Positions 45,216 through 54,772 of a stretch of 64,000 bases of DNA are shown here, one piece after another. The translations under genes and the position numbers were made by a program. Numbering within the stretch: the stretch's first letter is position 1; each line of letters begins with the position of its first letter. The notes under the pieces are model-generated. The model had not been told where the DNA came from. It did not search any database and saw only the letters and a list, made by a program, of their open reading frames with translations. The stretch covers positions 372,001-436,000 of the forward strand of contig JAMZAV010000300.1 in the NCBI GenBank assembly GCA_024449915.1, written 5' to 3'. Source of the DNA: Sweltsa coloradensis. Taxonomy: Eukaryota; Arthropoda; Insecta; Plecoptera; Chloroperlidae.

Positions 45216-46067
45216 CTAGGAACGCCAAATCGTTGTTAACGAGTGAGTGAGCATTGTTTGAGTACCGATTACTTACTTTTCTTCCCCTACTTGGCCTACT
45301 TATGCTATCATAGGCATAGAGGCGCATTATGACCTTACAGTTGACTGCGCCCTCCCGTATCATACTATACTTTATAAAACTATTATTTATACGATATAAT
45401 TATCAAACTTAAATGCAAATGTTCCGGGACTCACCACATGACTCGCTCACATTACTTAACTCGACTTTGCGTTTCCCTAGTTCTAGTTGGCTAAGGCGCC
45501 TTGTTGCCGAAATGTGAAAGAAAGATTTTGTAATTTCTAGATTGTATTTCAAAAATAATTAAACATGTTTTGAAATGCATATAACGCAGTGAGTCCATCA
45601 TCTGTGGCAATAGGGCCTACTATGGTAAACATAGCCAGTACGAAATACGTGAAAATATTGCAAGGTTTACTCGATCTACGAGCGGAATTTGGGGGTACCT
45701 TGACGTCCAACATTCGACAGACCATGCATGGGCACGGCATTTCACAGCCAGGCGAATAACAAACAAAAAATATCTTTTCAAAATCTAAAACATTGTCGTT
45801 AAATAACTTCTAAACATTGGAAGTCTATTTTTCAGTTTATTATTTCTTGTAGGTTTAAATCGCAATGAATCTTGCTGATTTTGTTAGCAGTTCTCAATAA
45901 ACTCGTACCGGATGTCTGTTTAAAATTTCAGCGCAATCTGTTCAGCGATTCGGCTGATTTTCAACGTACACACACACACACACACACACGCACGCACGCA
46001 GAAAAACAATTAGGGCCGTTTAAGTCGAATGGAAATCACTACGTTCGCTACGCTCACTCGTTCAATA
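45216..46067 (-). mobile_element. Putative Helentron-like element, family D copy 3
   Basis: On the minus strand: 5' TATTGAACGAGTGAGCG (46067), a GCGTGCGTG/GT microsatellite, CGAATCGCTGAACAGATTGC, GCTGAAATTTTAAACAG, the central 63-codon open segment (MPCPCMVCRMLDVKV...), a tRNA-like module with its B box deleted, unit E (worn), and CCTAG followed by T at 45216. It is almost identical to D4 in the 5' half and lies in the opposite orientation. Confidence 0.66.
45966..46001. repeat. CA/CGCA microsatellite inside D3
   Basis: (AC)n passing into (CGCA)n at the microsatellite position of family D. The mirror GT tract is at 47945-47978 in D4. Confidence 0.8.
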
Positions 46068-46130
46068 ATGATAGTAATTATATTTCTTCACAGTTTCGTC
46101 TACAATTTGTCTTGTAGATTACTTATTTAC

Positions 46131-46133
46131 TTT

Positions 46134-46164
<31 letters not shown>

Positions 46165-46167
46165 TTT

Positions 46168-46234
<67 letters not shown>
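46131..46234 (+). repeat. (TTTA)n microsatellite, ~100 bp
   Basis: An almost pure TTTA/TTTATT array with a few interruptions. The isoleucine/tyrosine/leucine-rich frame across it is a product of the repeat. Confidence 0.9.
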
Positions 46235-46235
<1 letters not shown>

Positions 46236-46339
46236 TTTCTCCGATTAAGTTAAAAACATGCAGGGCAATTACATTAACAAAAGTGGTACTATGAGTGCAC
46301 ATGTGGTGTAGTAGTGGGTCAATATGAGCAAACGTGGTT

Positions 46340-46560
46340 ACGGGATGACCAACAATAGGGAGGGAAGCTTCTCATATCAACAGATTGTCGAAAGATACAA
46401 AAATAAAAAAAGTTTCACTTTTGGTGGAGGTGCCGGGTACGAAAAATCCCCTTTACTGAGAGTAAGAATTGATGTAGAGTCCTGCACCTTTGACTTCCAG
46501 GTTCACCAGAAACATTATCCTTGTAGGAGGGCATGGTTAAGAACTAAGAGGAGACGCTGA
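46340..46560 (+). repeat. Fragment related to element L
   Basis: AATAGGGAGGGAAGCTT resembles the L1 end, and TTTTGGTGGAGGTGCCGGGT and AACATTATCCTTGTAGGAGGGC match internal L1 blocks in the same order. The right end is missing; repeat K copy 2 follows directly. Confidence 0.42.
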
Positions 46561-46890
46561 GCTTGGTATATCAATACCAAATTTTGCATGAATGTTAATA
46601 AGAGTTCCCTTATTATTGATATCGACATTTGGTTGCCAATAATTAGCATTAGAAAATTATTGCGAGAGATAAGTCCAAACGTGAAAAAGTGGAGAATCCA
46701 AAACATAAATTTCAATTCAGGAAACTGAATTTCCCATCAAACCGTTTATATTAACCTAATTAACCTACGCGTACACATGGATTAAAACGTGGATAACATA
46801 GTATGAAAATTTGCGTTGAAAAAATCTGTGGTCTTGGAATAAATTCCCAAAGAACACAATAATTCTAAAAAATGGTCGCTTATGCTCACA
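46561..46890 (-). repeat. Dispersed repeat family K, copy 2
   Basis: On the minus strand it aligns with 14480-14745: GTAGGTTAAT, ATATAAACGGTTTGATGGGAA, CTGAATTGAAATTTATG, TTTTTCACGTTTGGAC and ATTCATGCAAAATTTGGTA. This and copy 1 define the right end of K; copy 3 covers the left end. Confidence 0.55.
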
Positions 46891-47723
46891 TTGATTGCTG
46901 TTGAGTGCTACCGACCGTACATGTATCAATTTTATGTATTTGATTTTCCGTTAATGACATGCTCTGTACTAAATGGAAATATATTATTAGTACCTCATAG
47001 GCATACTCCTTCTCATGAAAGTATTAAGATTCTATAGTTTAATTAGTTTGCTCTTTATTGAAGTAAATACAATTTTCTTCGGAAGGTATTTTATGATCTG
47101 CGTGTACCTTACACACTTTGAATGTAATGTGAAATGCATTACTATTATATTCTGCAGCTTGAACTTCTGAAATACTTCTAGTTCTCTGTACTCTATAGCT
47201 CATACATCCTGGAGGCAGTGAGCAAAGTAAGTAAGCACCGCGACGAGCGGAAGTGCGGCTTGAGGGGAAGGAGGAGGGTGGAGGGGGGGGTGAAGTTAAC
47301 CCGTAGTTTGACGAGGAAGACATTGCGGTCGCAAGGAAGGGGTTGGAATAGCCGAGCCGAGTAAGTATAAGCTGCTCAAGTCCTAGCATTCTAAACCCAA
47401 ACCTGCTTGTCAGTTGTCACAACCCTCCGTGGCAGTATTCTACACGCCATTGAAACAAGCATTAGCAGTTGGCGAGTTTGCTTTGAAGTACAGCTTGTCA
47501 AACAACTAAGTTTGTGAGACCAAAGTTTAATTGATAGGTAATTTGCATTAGATTTGCCAAGGGTAAAGAGCAAGTAATCACATTAAAATACATACGTTCC
47601 ATTTCAACTCTTCATCCTATTAGTTACTACGCAAAGCGGAAAAATATACAGGGAAATTGTACTGTCAATATAAGCAAAATTTTCAGATGTGATTAAAAAT
47701 GAATGTGAATTAAATTATAGTTA
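46891..47723. other. Non-coding stretch with a purine-rich GC patch
   Basis: 47220-47355 is GC-rich and purine-skewed (GAGGGGAAGGAGGAGGGTGG) and contains AGCCGAGCCGAGTAAG. Open frames on the minus strand are not recognisable. Confidence 0.35.
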
Positions 47724-49248
47724 CTAGGCCGCTTCGCGAACGCTTATTTTAGTCGCGTTAATGGATGAGTTTTTTTGTAAGTTTTTAGTCTGCGTGGGAT
47801 CTCTTTTTACTTTTTCAAGTTCCATTTCAAAATCATTTTTGTTAAATTATAGGTTAATTTTTATGGTGATACCAATTATTGAACGAGTGAGCGTAGCGAA
47901 CGTAGTGATTTCCATTCGACTTAAACGGCCCTAATTGTTTTTCTGCGTGCGTGCGTGTGTGTGTGTGTGTGTGTGTACGTTGAAAATCAGCCGAATCGCT
48001 GAACAGATTGCGCTGAAATTTTAAACAGACATCCGGTACGAGTTTATTGAGAACTGCTAACAAAATCAGCAAGATTCATTGCGATTTAAACCTACAAGAA
48101 ATAATAAACTGAAAAATAGACTTCCAATGTTTAGAAGTTATTTTAACGACAATGTTTTAGATTTTGAAAAGATATTTTTTGTTTGTTATTCGCCTGGCTG
48201 TGAAATGCCGTGCCCATGCAAGGTCTGTCGAATGTTGGACGTCAAGGTACCCCCAAATTCCGCTCGTAGATCGAGTAAACCTTGCAATATTTTCACGTAT
48301 TTCGTACTGGCTATGTTTACCATAGTAGGCCCTATTGCCACAGATGATGGACTACACTGCGTTATATGCATTTCAAAAACATGTTTAATTATTTTTGAAA
48401 TACAATCTAGAAATTACAAAATCTTTCCAACTAGACTAGGGAAACGCCAAAGTCGTAGTTAGACGAGTGAGCGAGTCATGTGGTGAGTACCCGGGAACAT
48501 TTGCATTTAAGTTTGATAATTATATTCGTATAAATAATAGTTTTTTAAAGTTTAGTTGGTATACGGGGACGGGCGCGTCAACTGTAAGGTCATAATGCGC
48601 CTCTCTTGCCTATGATAGGCTAGGTAGGCCTAAGGTAGGGGGAAGAAAAGTATGTAATCGGGTACTCAACACATGGCTCACTCACTCGTTTAATAACGAC
48701 TTGGCGTTTCCCTAGTAATAGAATGTAAAATATCTGCTGGCCCGAAGACTTGCTTTTTATATGCATTGTAGGTGATTGTTGTCAAGTTTCTATAGTTACT
48801 TGTAAATAATTATTATATACCCCTCAAAAAACTTATATTAAAACCTTTATTTCTATGGATTCTGTTGAACGTTTTCAACTTTTCCTTTCTAAGGGTACTA
48901 CATCACCATTACCTTCCATGAAAAATATGAACGATGCAGCCCCACCCGTTTGGTCAGAATCGGCCTAAATGTCACGAAAGTATCGCATTTAAAAATTGAA
49001 AGTAATCGTAAAAGTACGCTATTCATGAGAAATATTTCTTCGATTGTACCCAAAAACGTGGCAGGTCTAACTTAGTTCAGAGATTTCGGAGGTCCCCTCC
49101 AATTTTCATCCAGATCGCATATTATGCCGTTTGCCCGGTAGAGCGCGAACAAACAGACAATTTTTTTTTTTTAATAAACAAAATAAACACCCGAGCTAAT
49201 TTTTTTTTGGGGGGACAGTGTAATTGAGGTCTTCGCTTCGCTCATACA
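47724..49248 (-). mobile_element. Family C copy 2, split by element D4
   Basis: The left part (47724-47876) starts with CTAGGCCGCTTCGCGAACGC. The right part (48716-49248) resumes TAATAGAATGTAAAATATC and ends CTTCGCTTCGCTCATAC. Removing 47877-48715 restores a continuous CCAATTAATAGAATG that matches C copy 1 (19165-19179), so D4 came later. In the C strand sense, AACGCGAC-loop-AGCGTT precedes the final CTAG-T. Confidence 0.66.
47877..48715 (+). mobile_element. Putative Helentron-like element, family D copy 4 (nested in C2)
   Basis: 5' TATTGAACGAGTGAGCGTAGC; 3' CACTCGTTTAA, ATAACG-ACTTGG-CGTT, TCCCTAG followed by T. Insertion is between two Ts of the C2 target (CCAAT and TAATAG), without duplication. 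It has a GTGC/GT microsatellite at 47945-47978, the central open segment (MPCPCKVCRMLDVKV...), a tRNA-like module largely deleted (CTTTCCAACTAGACTAGGG remains) and unit E (48436-48715). The 127-codon plus-strand frame is a read-through of element sequence. Confidence 0.7.
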
Positions 49249-49256
49249 AAAAGGTT

Positions 49257-49512
49257 TTGCAGAAATATTTTCTCTGATTTTCCGGGTGAACGGTTAATAA
49301 CGTCGGTAATAACTTTCAGAATTTTCCCAGCTCTACAGATTTTTTGTTCACAAATATTCATACTGAATCTCAACGTTTAAATCAATGTGAACGCGCAGGT
49401 CAATTTTCTTGGTCGTTATGTACTAATGGTTAAAAGGAATTACCTGAATTGAAATCCCTGTTTTGAATTTGCAATTTTTCACTTTCTGAACTTGTATCGC
49501 GCAAAGACTAAC
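49257..49512 (+). repeat. Dispersed repeat family K, copy 3 (left part)
   Basis: GATTTTCCGGGTGAACGGTT, AACGTTTAAATCAATGTGAACG, GCGCAGGT and CTGAATTGAAAT align with 14350-14640. It starts within ten bases of the end of C2 and stops just before C3. Confidence 0.52.
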
Positions 49513-49525
49513 CACCAAGTGGTAA

Positions 49526-50713
49526 CTAGGCCGCTTCGCAAACACTTTTTTAGTCGCGTTGATGGATGAGCTTTTTTAAGTTTTTAGTATGCGTGGGATC
49601 TCTTTACTTTTGCAAGTGCTTTTTGACGCATTGTAGGTGATTGTTGTCAATTTTCTATTGTTACTTGTTAATTGTTATTATAAACCTAAAAAAACTTATA
49701 TTAAAGTCGTTATTTATATAACTTTTTTTAACTTTTTCTTTCATAAGGTACTACATCACCATATCCTCAATGTCCATGTACTAGAAAGCTTCGCAAACGC
49801 TTTTTCAGGCTTGTTGTTGGATGAGCGTAATTTTTTTAAACGAAAAAAGCGTAAAATTTAGATTTTCATAAGAAATGGTTTTTCGATTGCGCTCAAATTT
49901 CACACCAATATATTAATTCTTAATATTAAGGTTCTGTGATAAAATCATTACAATCGGATTAAGCATGTAGGTGTTATAAGTCGAAGAAAGTTTTAGAAAG
50001 AAAAAATCGTAAAATTGCAATTTTCATGAGAAATTAATTTTTCGATTGCGCTCAAATTTCACACGAATATATAAATTCATAAAATTGAGGTTCTGTGAAA
50101 AAATTCATAACAATCGGATAAAGCATGTAGGTGTTATAAGTCTAAGACACTTTTTAAAAATCGAAAAAAATCGTAAAATTGCGATTTTCTTGAGAAATAA
50201 TTTTTCGATTGCGCTTAAAAACGTGGCAGTTCTAGGCTCAGAGATTTCGAAGGCCTCCAGAAAATTTCATCCCAATTGGAGTATCGATTTATCCGAAATC
50301 GTGTTAACAGACCACACAAAAATACAAAAAAGGAAGGAAAAAAAAACATTCCGGATTTTTTTCTCCAGTGTAGTGAAATGAAATTTTCGCTTCGCTCGCT
50401 ACGCTCATCCAAAAATATGAACGTTGTAGCCCCAGCCGTTTGGTCAGAATCGGCCCAAATTTCACGAAAATATCACACTATAAACATAAAAAAAAAAACG
50501 TAAAAGTACAATATTGAAGGGAAATATACCCAGAAACGTGGCAGGTCTAAGTTCAGAGATTTCGAAGGTCCCCTCCAATTTTCATCAAGATAGCGAGATC
50601 GCATAATTATGCCGTTTGCCCAGTAGAGAGCGAACAGACAGACGAAAATAAATACACCCTAGCTAATTTTTTGGGGGTTCAGTGTAATTGAAGTCTTCGC
50701 TTCGCTCATCCAA
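49526..50713 (-). mobile_element. Family C copy 3, split by element B3
   Basis: The left part (49526-49780) starts CTAGGCCGCTTCGC and ends TGTCCATGTA. The right part (50413-50713) starts AAATATGAACGTTGTAG and ends GCTTCGCTCATCCAA. Joined, they give CCATGTAAAATATGAACG, as in intact C copies 1 and 4, so B3 is the younger insertion. The C hairpin here is worn (GTGTT). Confidence 0.66.
49781..50412 (-). mobile_element. Putative Helentron-like element, family B copy 3 (nested in C3)
   Basis: Plus-strand order: CTAGAAAGCTTCGCAAACGC, TTGTTGGATGAGCG, two and a bit ~160-bp units, the CTGCCACG...GAATCG block, and CGCTTCGCTCGCTACGCTCATCCAA. On the minus strand it ends CTTTCTAG followed by T. It sits between two Ts (ATATTT and TACATGG) of C3 with no duplicated bases. 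Confidence 0.7.
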
Positions 50714-50728
50714 TTAGAATAATATTTA

Positions 50729-51319
50729 CTAGGCCGCTTCGCGAATGCTTTTTTTAGTCGCGTTGATGGATGAGCTATTTTTTTAGTTTTTAGTTTGCGT
50801 GGGATCTCTTTACTTTTGCAAGTGCTTTGTTTTGCTGCCTACGCATTGTAGGTGATTGTTGTCAAGTTTCTATTGTTACTTGTTAATTGTTATTATATAC
50901 CTCAAAAAACGCATATTAAAACCTTTATTTCTATGGATTCTGGCAACTTTTTCAACTTTTTCTTTCAAAAGGTACTACATCACCTTAACCTTAATGTTCA
51001 TGTAAAATATGAACGTTTAGCCCAACCCGTTTGGTCAGAATCGGCCCAAATGTCACGAAAATATCGCATTAAATTAAATTTTAAAAAAAAAAACGTAAAA
51101 GTACGATATTCATGAAAAATATTTTTTCGATTGTACCCAAAAACGTGCAAGGTCTAAGTCTAGAGATTTCGATTTTCATCAAGATCGCATATGCCGTTCG
51201 CCTTTAGAGAGAGAACAAACAGACAAGAGAATAATCAAATAAGGAAAAAAACAAAAAAAATACCCGAGCTATTTTTTGGGGGGGTTAAAGAAATTGAAGT
51301 CTTCGCTTCGCTCATCCAA
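50729..51319 (-). mobile_element. Family C copy 4, intact
   Basis: Uninterrupted copy of 591 bp. It starts CTAGGCCGCTTCGCGAATGC and ends CTTCGCTTCGCTCATCCAA. Only 15 bp separate it from C3, in the same orientation. With C1 it provides the uninterrupted reference that dates the nested insertions. Confidence 0.68.
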
Positions 51320-51339
51320 TTACGGGTGATTATGAGGTT

Positions 51340-51450
51340 GAAGGATAATTACAAAAAAAACATGCGGGAGCGGGATGCGAGCCTGCGTTCCCCTATTGTC
51401 ATAAGCTATAAGGACCTGCGCCCCAATAGTATGATCACCGCGTTTTTTTT
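51340..51450 (-). mobile_element. tRNA-derived SINE, family Q copy 2
   Basis: Minus strand: CGCGGTGATCATACTATTGG, GGCGCAGGTCCTTATAGCTTATG, GCAGGCTCGCATCCCG (worn B box), T tract, AATTATCCTTCAACCTCATA. The tail matches Q copies 1 and 3. Confidence 0.5.
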
Positions 51451-51528
51451 TTACGTTTAGCTTTGAACGTAGGGATGCTAATCATTTTTTACATTTACTT
51501 AATATTTAGATAACTATTTCGGTTTTAA

Positions 51529-52209
51529 CCCTTACACCGTTGCCGACATATTTTTAGAACTGATCAAAGAATGAAAACCAAATATTAATCATAATCTCGA
51601 GAAGATAAAATGGCGGCCATCTGGTTTTTTCTTCTTTTCTTAGTAGTGAGTAGTGACAACAGTGCACTAGAAATTGAAAGTTGGAGGAGTTGAATTTTGC
51701 CGTGATTCAAAAATTCTCATTTGGTGATATTGTTGAGGAATAAAATTTCCAAGACGATGCAATTCATTTCACATCCAATAATTCAAAATTTTGACTTTAT
51801 GTTTCAAATTTACCCAAATTTGGATAATTTGCATACCCTACCACAAAAGTAGCGAAAAGTCAAGATGATTTTTTCTACAGACTTTTTTATAAAATAGGTT
51901 TTATAATATACCTACTAAACTTAAGTATTTTTTTAATCATCAACATTTTTCCAAAATACTTAAATTTAAAAAAAAAATCACAAAACAATAATAATTAACT
52001 AAAAAAATGTTTAAATTACATTTTTGTATTGAACAGAGAATCAACATAGATACATTACTTCAAATAAATCTCAAACTTCAAAATTTTCAAAAAGTAGTGG
52101 GCCTAGTTTACGAGTTACGACTTAGTAATAGCCCGACGTACCTAATACGTCCGTAACACACAGCGGGCGGCGCAAGTGGACGTTAGATGCGTCCTTAACA
52201 GAGAAAGGG
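51529..52209. mobile_element. piggyBac-like MITE flanked by TTAA
   Basis: TTAA at 51525-51528 and at 52210-52213 flank a 681-bp segment whose ends read inward CCCTTACACCGTTGCC and CCCTTTCTCTGTTAAGG. TTAA target sites with CCCTT-type ends are the hallmark of the piggyBac superfamily. The interior is AT-rich with no transposase frame, so it is non-autonomous. It includes AAAATGGCGGCCATC near 51608. End similarity is only partial, which suits an old copy. Confidence 0.55.
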
Positions 52210-52213
52210 TTAA

Positions 52214-53670
52214 GGTAATAATGGATTAATTATTTATGTAAAAAATTATGAAAACTTGGTTTAAAAGTAAACTCTATCTAGGGTTTAGATACTATCGTGA
52301 AACACTGTTGGCAAACCAGATTAACGCCTAACCGACCATGACTATTACGCCTGGCCTGCATGAAGAAATGAATGTTAGCTATTGTCATGTACATCGTTTA
52401 AACCTACACGATAGTAAGTGGAAACAAATTACAGAAATAAACACTGTTTCACGTTGCGCGCCGGACAGTGGCGCTTCAAGCGGCCGACGAAAGAAACATG
52501 CATCATGTGTAGTCTCAATTGGCCGTGAATGGAATGCACTTTCTTGCTGCTTGGCAGTGGTACTATGCTTTGCATTCGTTTGCAAGAATATTTTTAGATA
52601 ATAATTGGTTGCGTAATGAATAGGAATGCTCACGAGGTGCCCAAATAACTAGTACGCAGTGGCGTATGGAGATAATGCGCAGTGGTGTATTTCATAGAAA
52701 TTAAGCTGAGGGCAAATTACATCGTAACGTTCCTAATATGTGCGGGGACACTCTACTTTATATTAATAAATTAAGGTGCACCTTCTTTTATGCAGCAGGT
52801 ACAACACTGAAACTTTAACCCTCATTGGAGACGCAGAAAAGCCTAGCATCTAATTATTGTGATTTCAATTGAGTTTCGTTACGAGATTAGACATGAAAAG
52901 TGAAAGCCTCTTGAATTGAAATGAATTGATACGTAATTCGAGCATGGTTGTATTTTATTTTCTTAGTGTTGAATTAATCAATTTGAATAAATATGCGGAA
53001 TATTTTATAGGCATTCTTGTCATTTTCACACTTCAAGTTTTTACTCGTTTTTTTTATTCTCTTAATCGATATCTCTTTACTCCTTACCCAATGTAACATA
53101 TTATATTTTTTTCGTTGATTTTTTTTTTCTTCTTCTCATTCTATTAGTAGAATTATATATTATGCAGTTATTTCACTATATTTCGTAATCGGTACCAATT
53201 CTTGTATTACTCATCCTCGAAAGCAAGCATTGTATTTGTTTGGCTTGCTGTTGAAGTGTGTTTATGTTGGCGCCTTGTATAATAGTAACGTCTTGTAAAA
53301 TGTAAATGGCATTAGTAATGACTAATGAGTACTGACTTGTGGTGTGTTTAGCTCGCCTATGACGAGCAGCCGCCGAGCGCAACCGAGTCGAGCCGAGAGC
53401 AGTCGAAAGGTCTCCATCAACAGGTGACGGCTTGACAGGTAGGATCATCTCACCGCCGACAGCCGCGCTGCCAGCGGGAGACGAATGCAACGACTACTTA
53501 TTAAAAGCTGTATGCATTGTGCACTAAACTAAACATGATGGGATGAAATTGAGAGCCGTAGGCCTACTTCACATGCGCAGCATTAGCAAACTATTATACG
53601 TAACATTTGCATGAGTGACAAAAAGATGGAGTTGTTAGATGAACGATACATCAATATTCACACAAAAGAG
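52214..53670. other. Non-coding stretch with one GC-rich patch
   Basis: An 87-codon plus frame at 52338-52601 ends in a hydrophobic CCLAVVLCFAFVC but is unrecognised and overlaps an equally long minus frame. CAGTGGCGTATGG at 52657 is hAT-end-like. 53340-53490 is GC-rich (AGCCGCCGAGCGCAACCGAG), with no supportable exon. Confidence 0.35.
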
Positions 53671-53726
53671 TTTGAAGCTATTGTAATCAATTAATGTGTT
53701 TGAAGCTATTGTAATCAATTAATGTG
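53671..53726 (+). repeat. Exact 28-bp tandem duplication
   Basis: The 28-base unit starting TTTGAAGCTATTGTAATC occurs twice head to tail with no differences, so it is a recent replication-slippage event. Confidence 0.95.
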
Positions 53727-54340
53727 TGTAAAAAATATTTGTTCAACTTATGAAAATAATTTGAAGCAATTTTTGTAATGCATTTTATAACATCACATCG
53801 GGATGTGGCTTTCCAAATTATAAACGTTTATTAAGAACAAATGTGTACATTTTATGGCACTCGACTAAGCTTGACACAAAACATATGCTCTCCGTCGACT
53901 GAATTCTATGTAAAACTGAATCTGAACATGAACCCGACTGAACGGTTATTAATTTATTTTAAACCTAGAAATCATGATAATTTTTATTGTTGGGTGGCCC
54001 TAAAACTCTTAAAAGTCTCATAGTATCTCAATAATAATATCCATAAGCAAATTTAAATTTATGTTATGTACTGAGCTAGAAGTTCAAAACAATTTTACTG
54101 CGTTATTTTTTTTAAATCTGCATTAGACCTATAGCTACAGTGTGTGTTGCCAACTCTTCCCACAAATTCAATATAATTTATCAAATGTTCACACATATTG
54201 TTACTGTACAAGATTTAAACAAATCGCGATGACGGCACATTTGACATCCCGGACATCCCGGTTTGCCCGATAGCCCATGCAGTGAGTAGTGACTGATACT
54301 TTTCCTGGAGAAATACGTTTTCATATGGTATCTTCATCGT
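53727..54340. other. Non-coding stretch
   Basis: AT-rich, no gene recognised. ACATCCCGGACATCCCGG at about 54244 is a short tandem. Confidence 0.4.
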
Positions 54341-54772
54341 GTGCTCACCACTCATAGTCTGTCAGGTCAGGTTAATCCCATGATGAATCAACCATCATCT
54401 TTCAGTCGAGTCGACGTCAATTCCATGACACCTTCGCATTTGTTTCTAGACGAACAACTGCGTCATGTACCGACTTTTTCTATTTTCGTATCATCAATAT
54501 TGAATCACGGATTCACTACGCTAAACAACAACAATAACAACGACGACGACGAGGAGGGCTGCTTGCAGTGAAGTGTGCACCCAACTACCCCTTTGGTCAC
54601 ATTTTTCATCGAGCGCAAAAGACTCGCTTGCTTCCGTTTCAGTGCTCGTGTACCGGAAGACATGATTCGCAAGCTGCTCGCAGAGTCCTCGCCATCCCGG
54701 GTTCTGCAGGGTTGCCTCGGCGGGAAGAGGGTCAGGATTGAGACGCATCTGGAACAGATAGTTGCTCTATAA
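54341..54772 (+). CDS. Stop-interrupted ORF pair in a GC-rich island, doubtful
   Basis: A 76-codon frame (54341-54571, ending in Asn and Asp/Glu runs before CLQ) and a 65-codon frame (54575-54772, with RVPEDMIRKLLAESS and GGKRVRIETHLEQIV) are in the same phase, separated by one TGA. A good acceptor (TTGCTTCCGTTTCAG, ending near 54643) precedes the second part, so its last ~43 codons could be a terminal exon. The AAC/GAC triplet run is simple sequence. No family recognised. The minus strand is also open here. Confidence 0.2.

Noticed and set aside
46029..46235. ORF rich in Tyr, Leu and Ile
   Set aside because: It translates the TTTA microsatellite.
47220..47355. Purine-rich GC patch as a promoter resembling 44350-44440
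   Set aside because: Only short words (AGCCGAG, CATTGCG) are shared. Too little to claim a family or promoter.
48079..48462. 127-codon plus-strand ORF
   Set aside because: It is entirely within element D4 and continues across deleted element sequence. Only the central ~60-codon part recurs in other copies, which I report as a finding rather than a gene.
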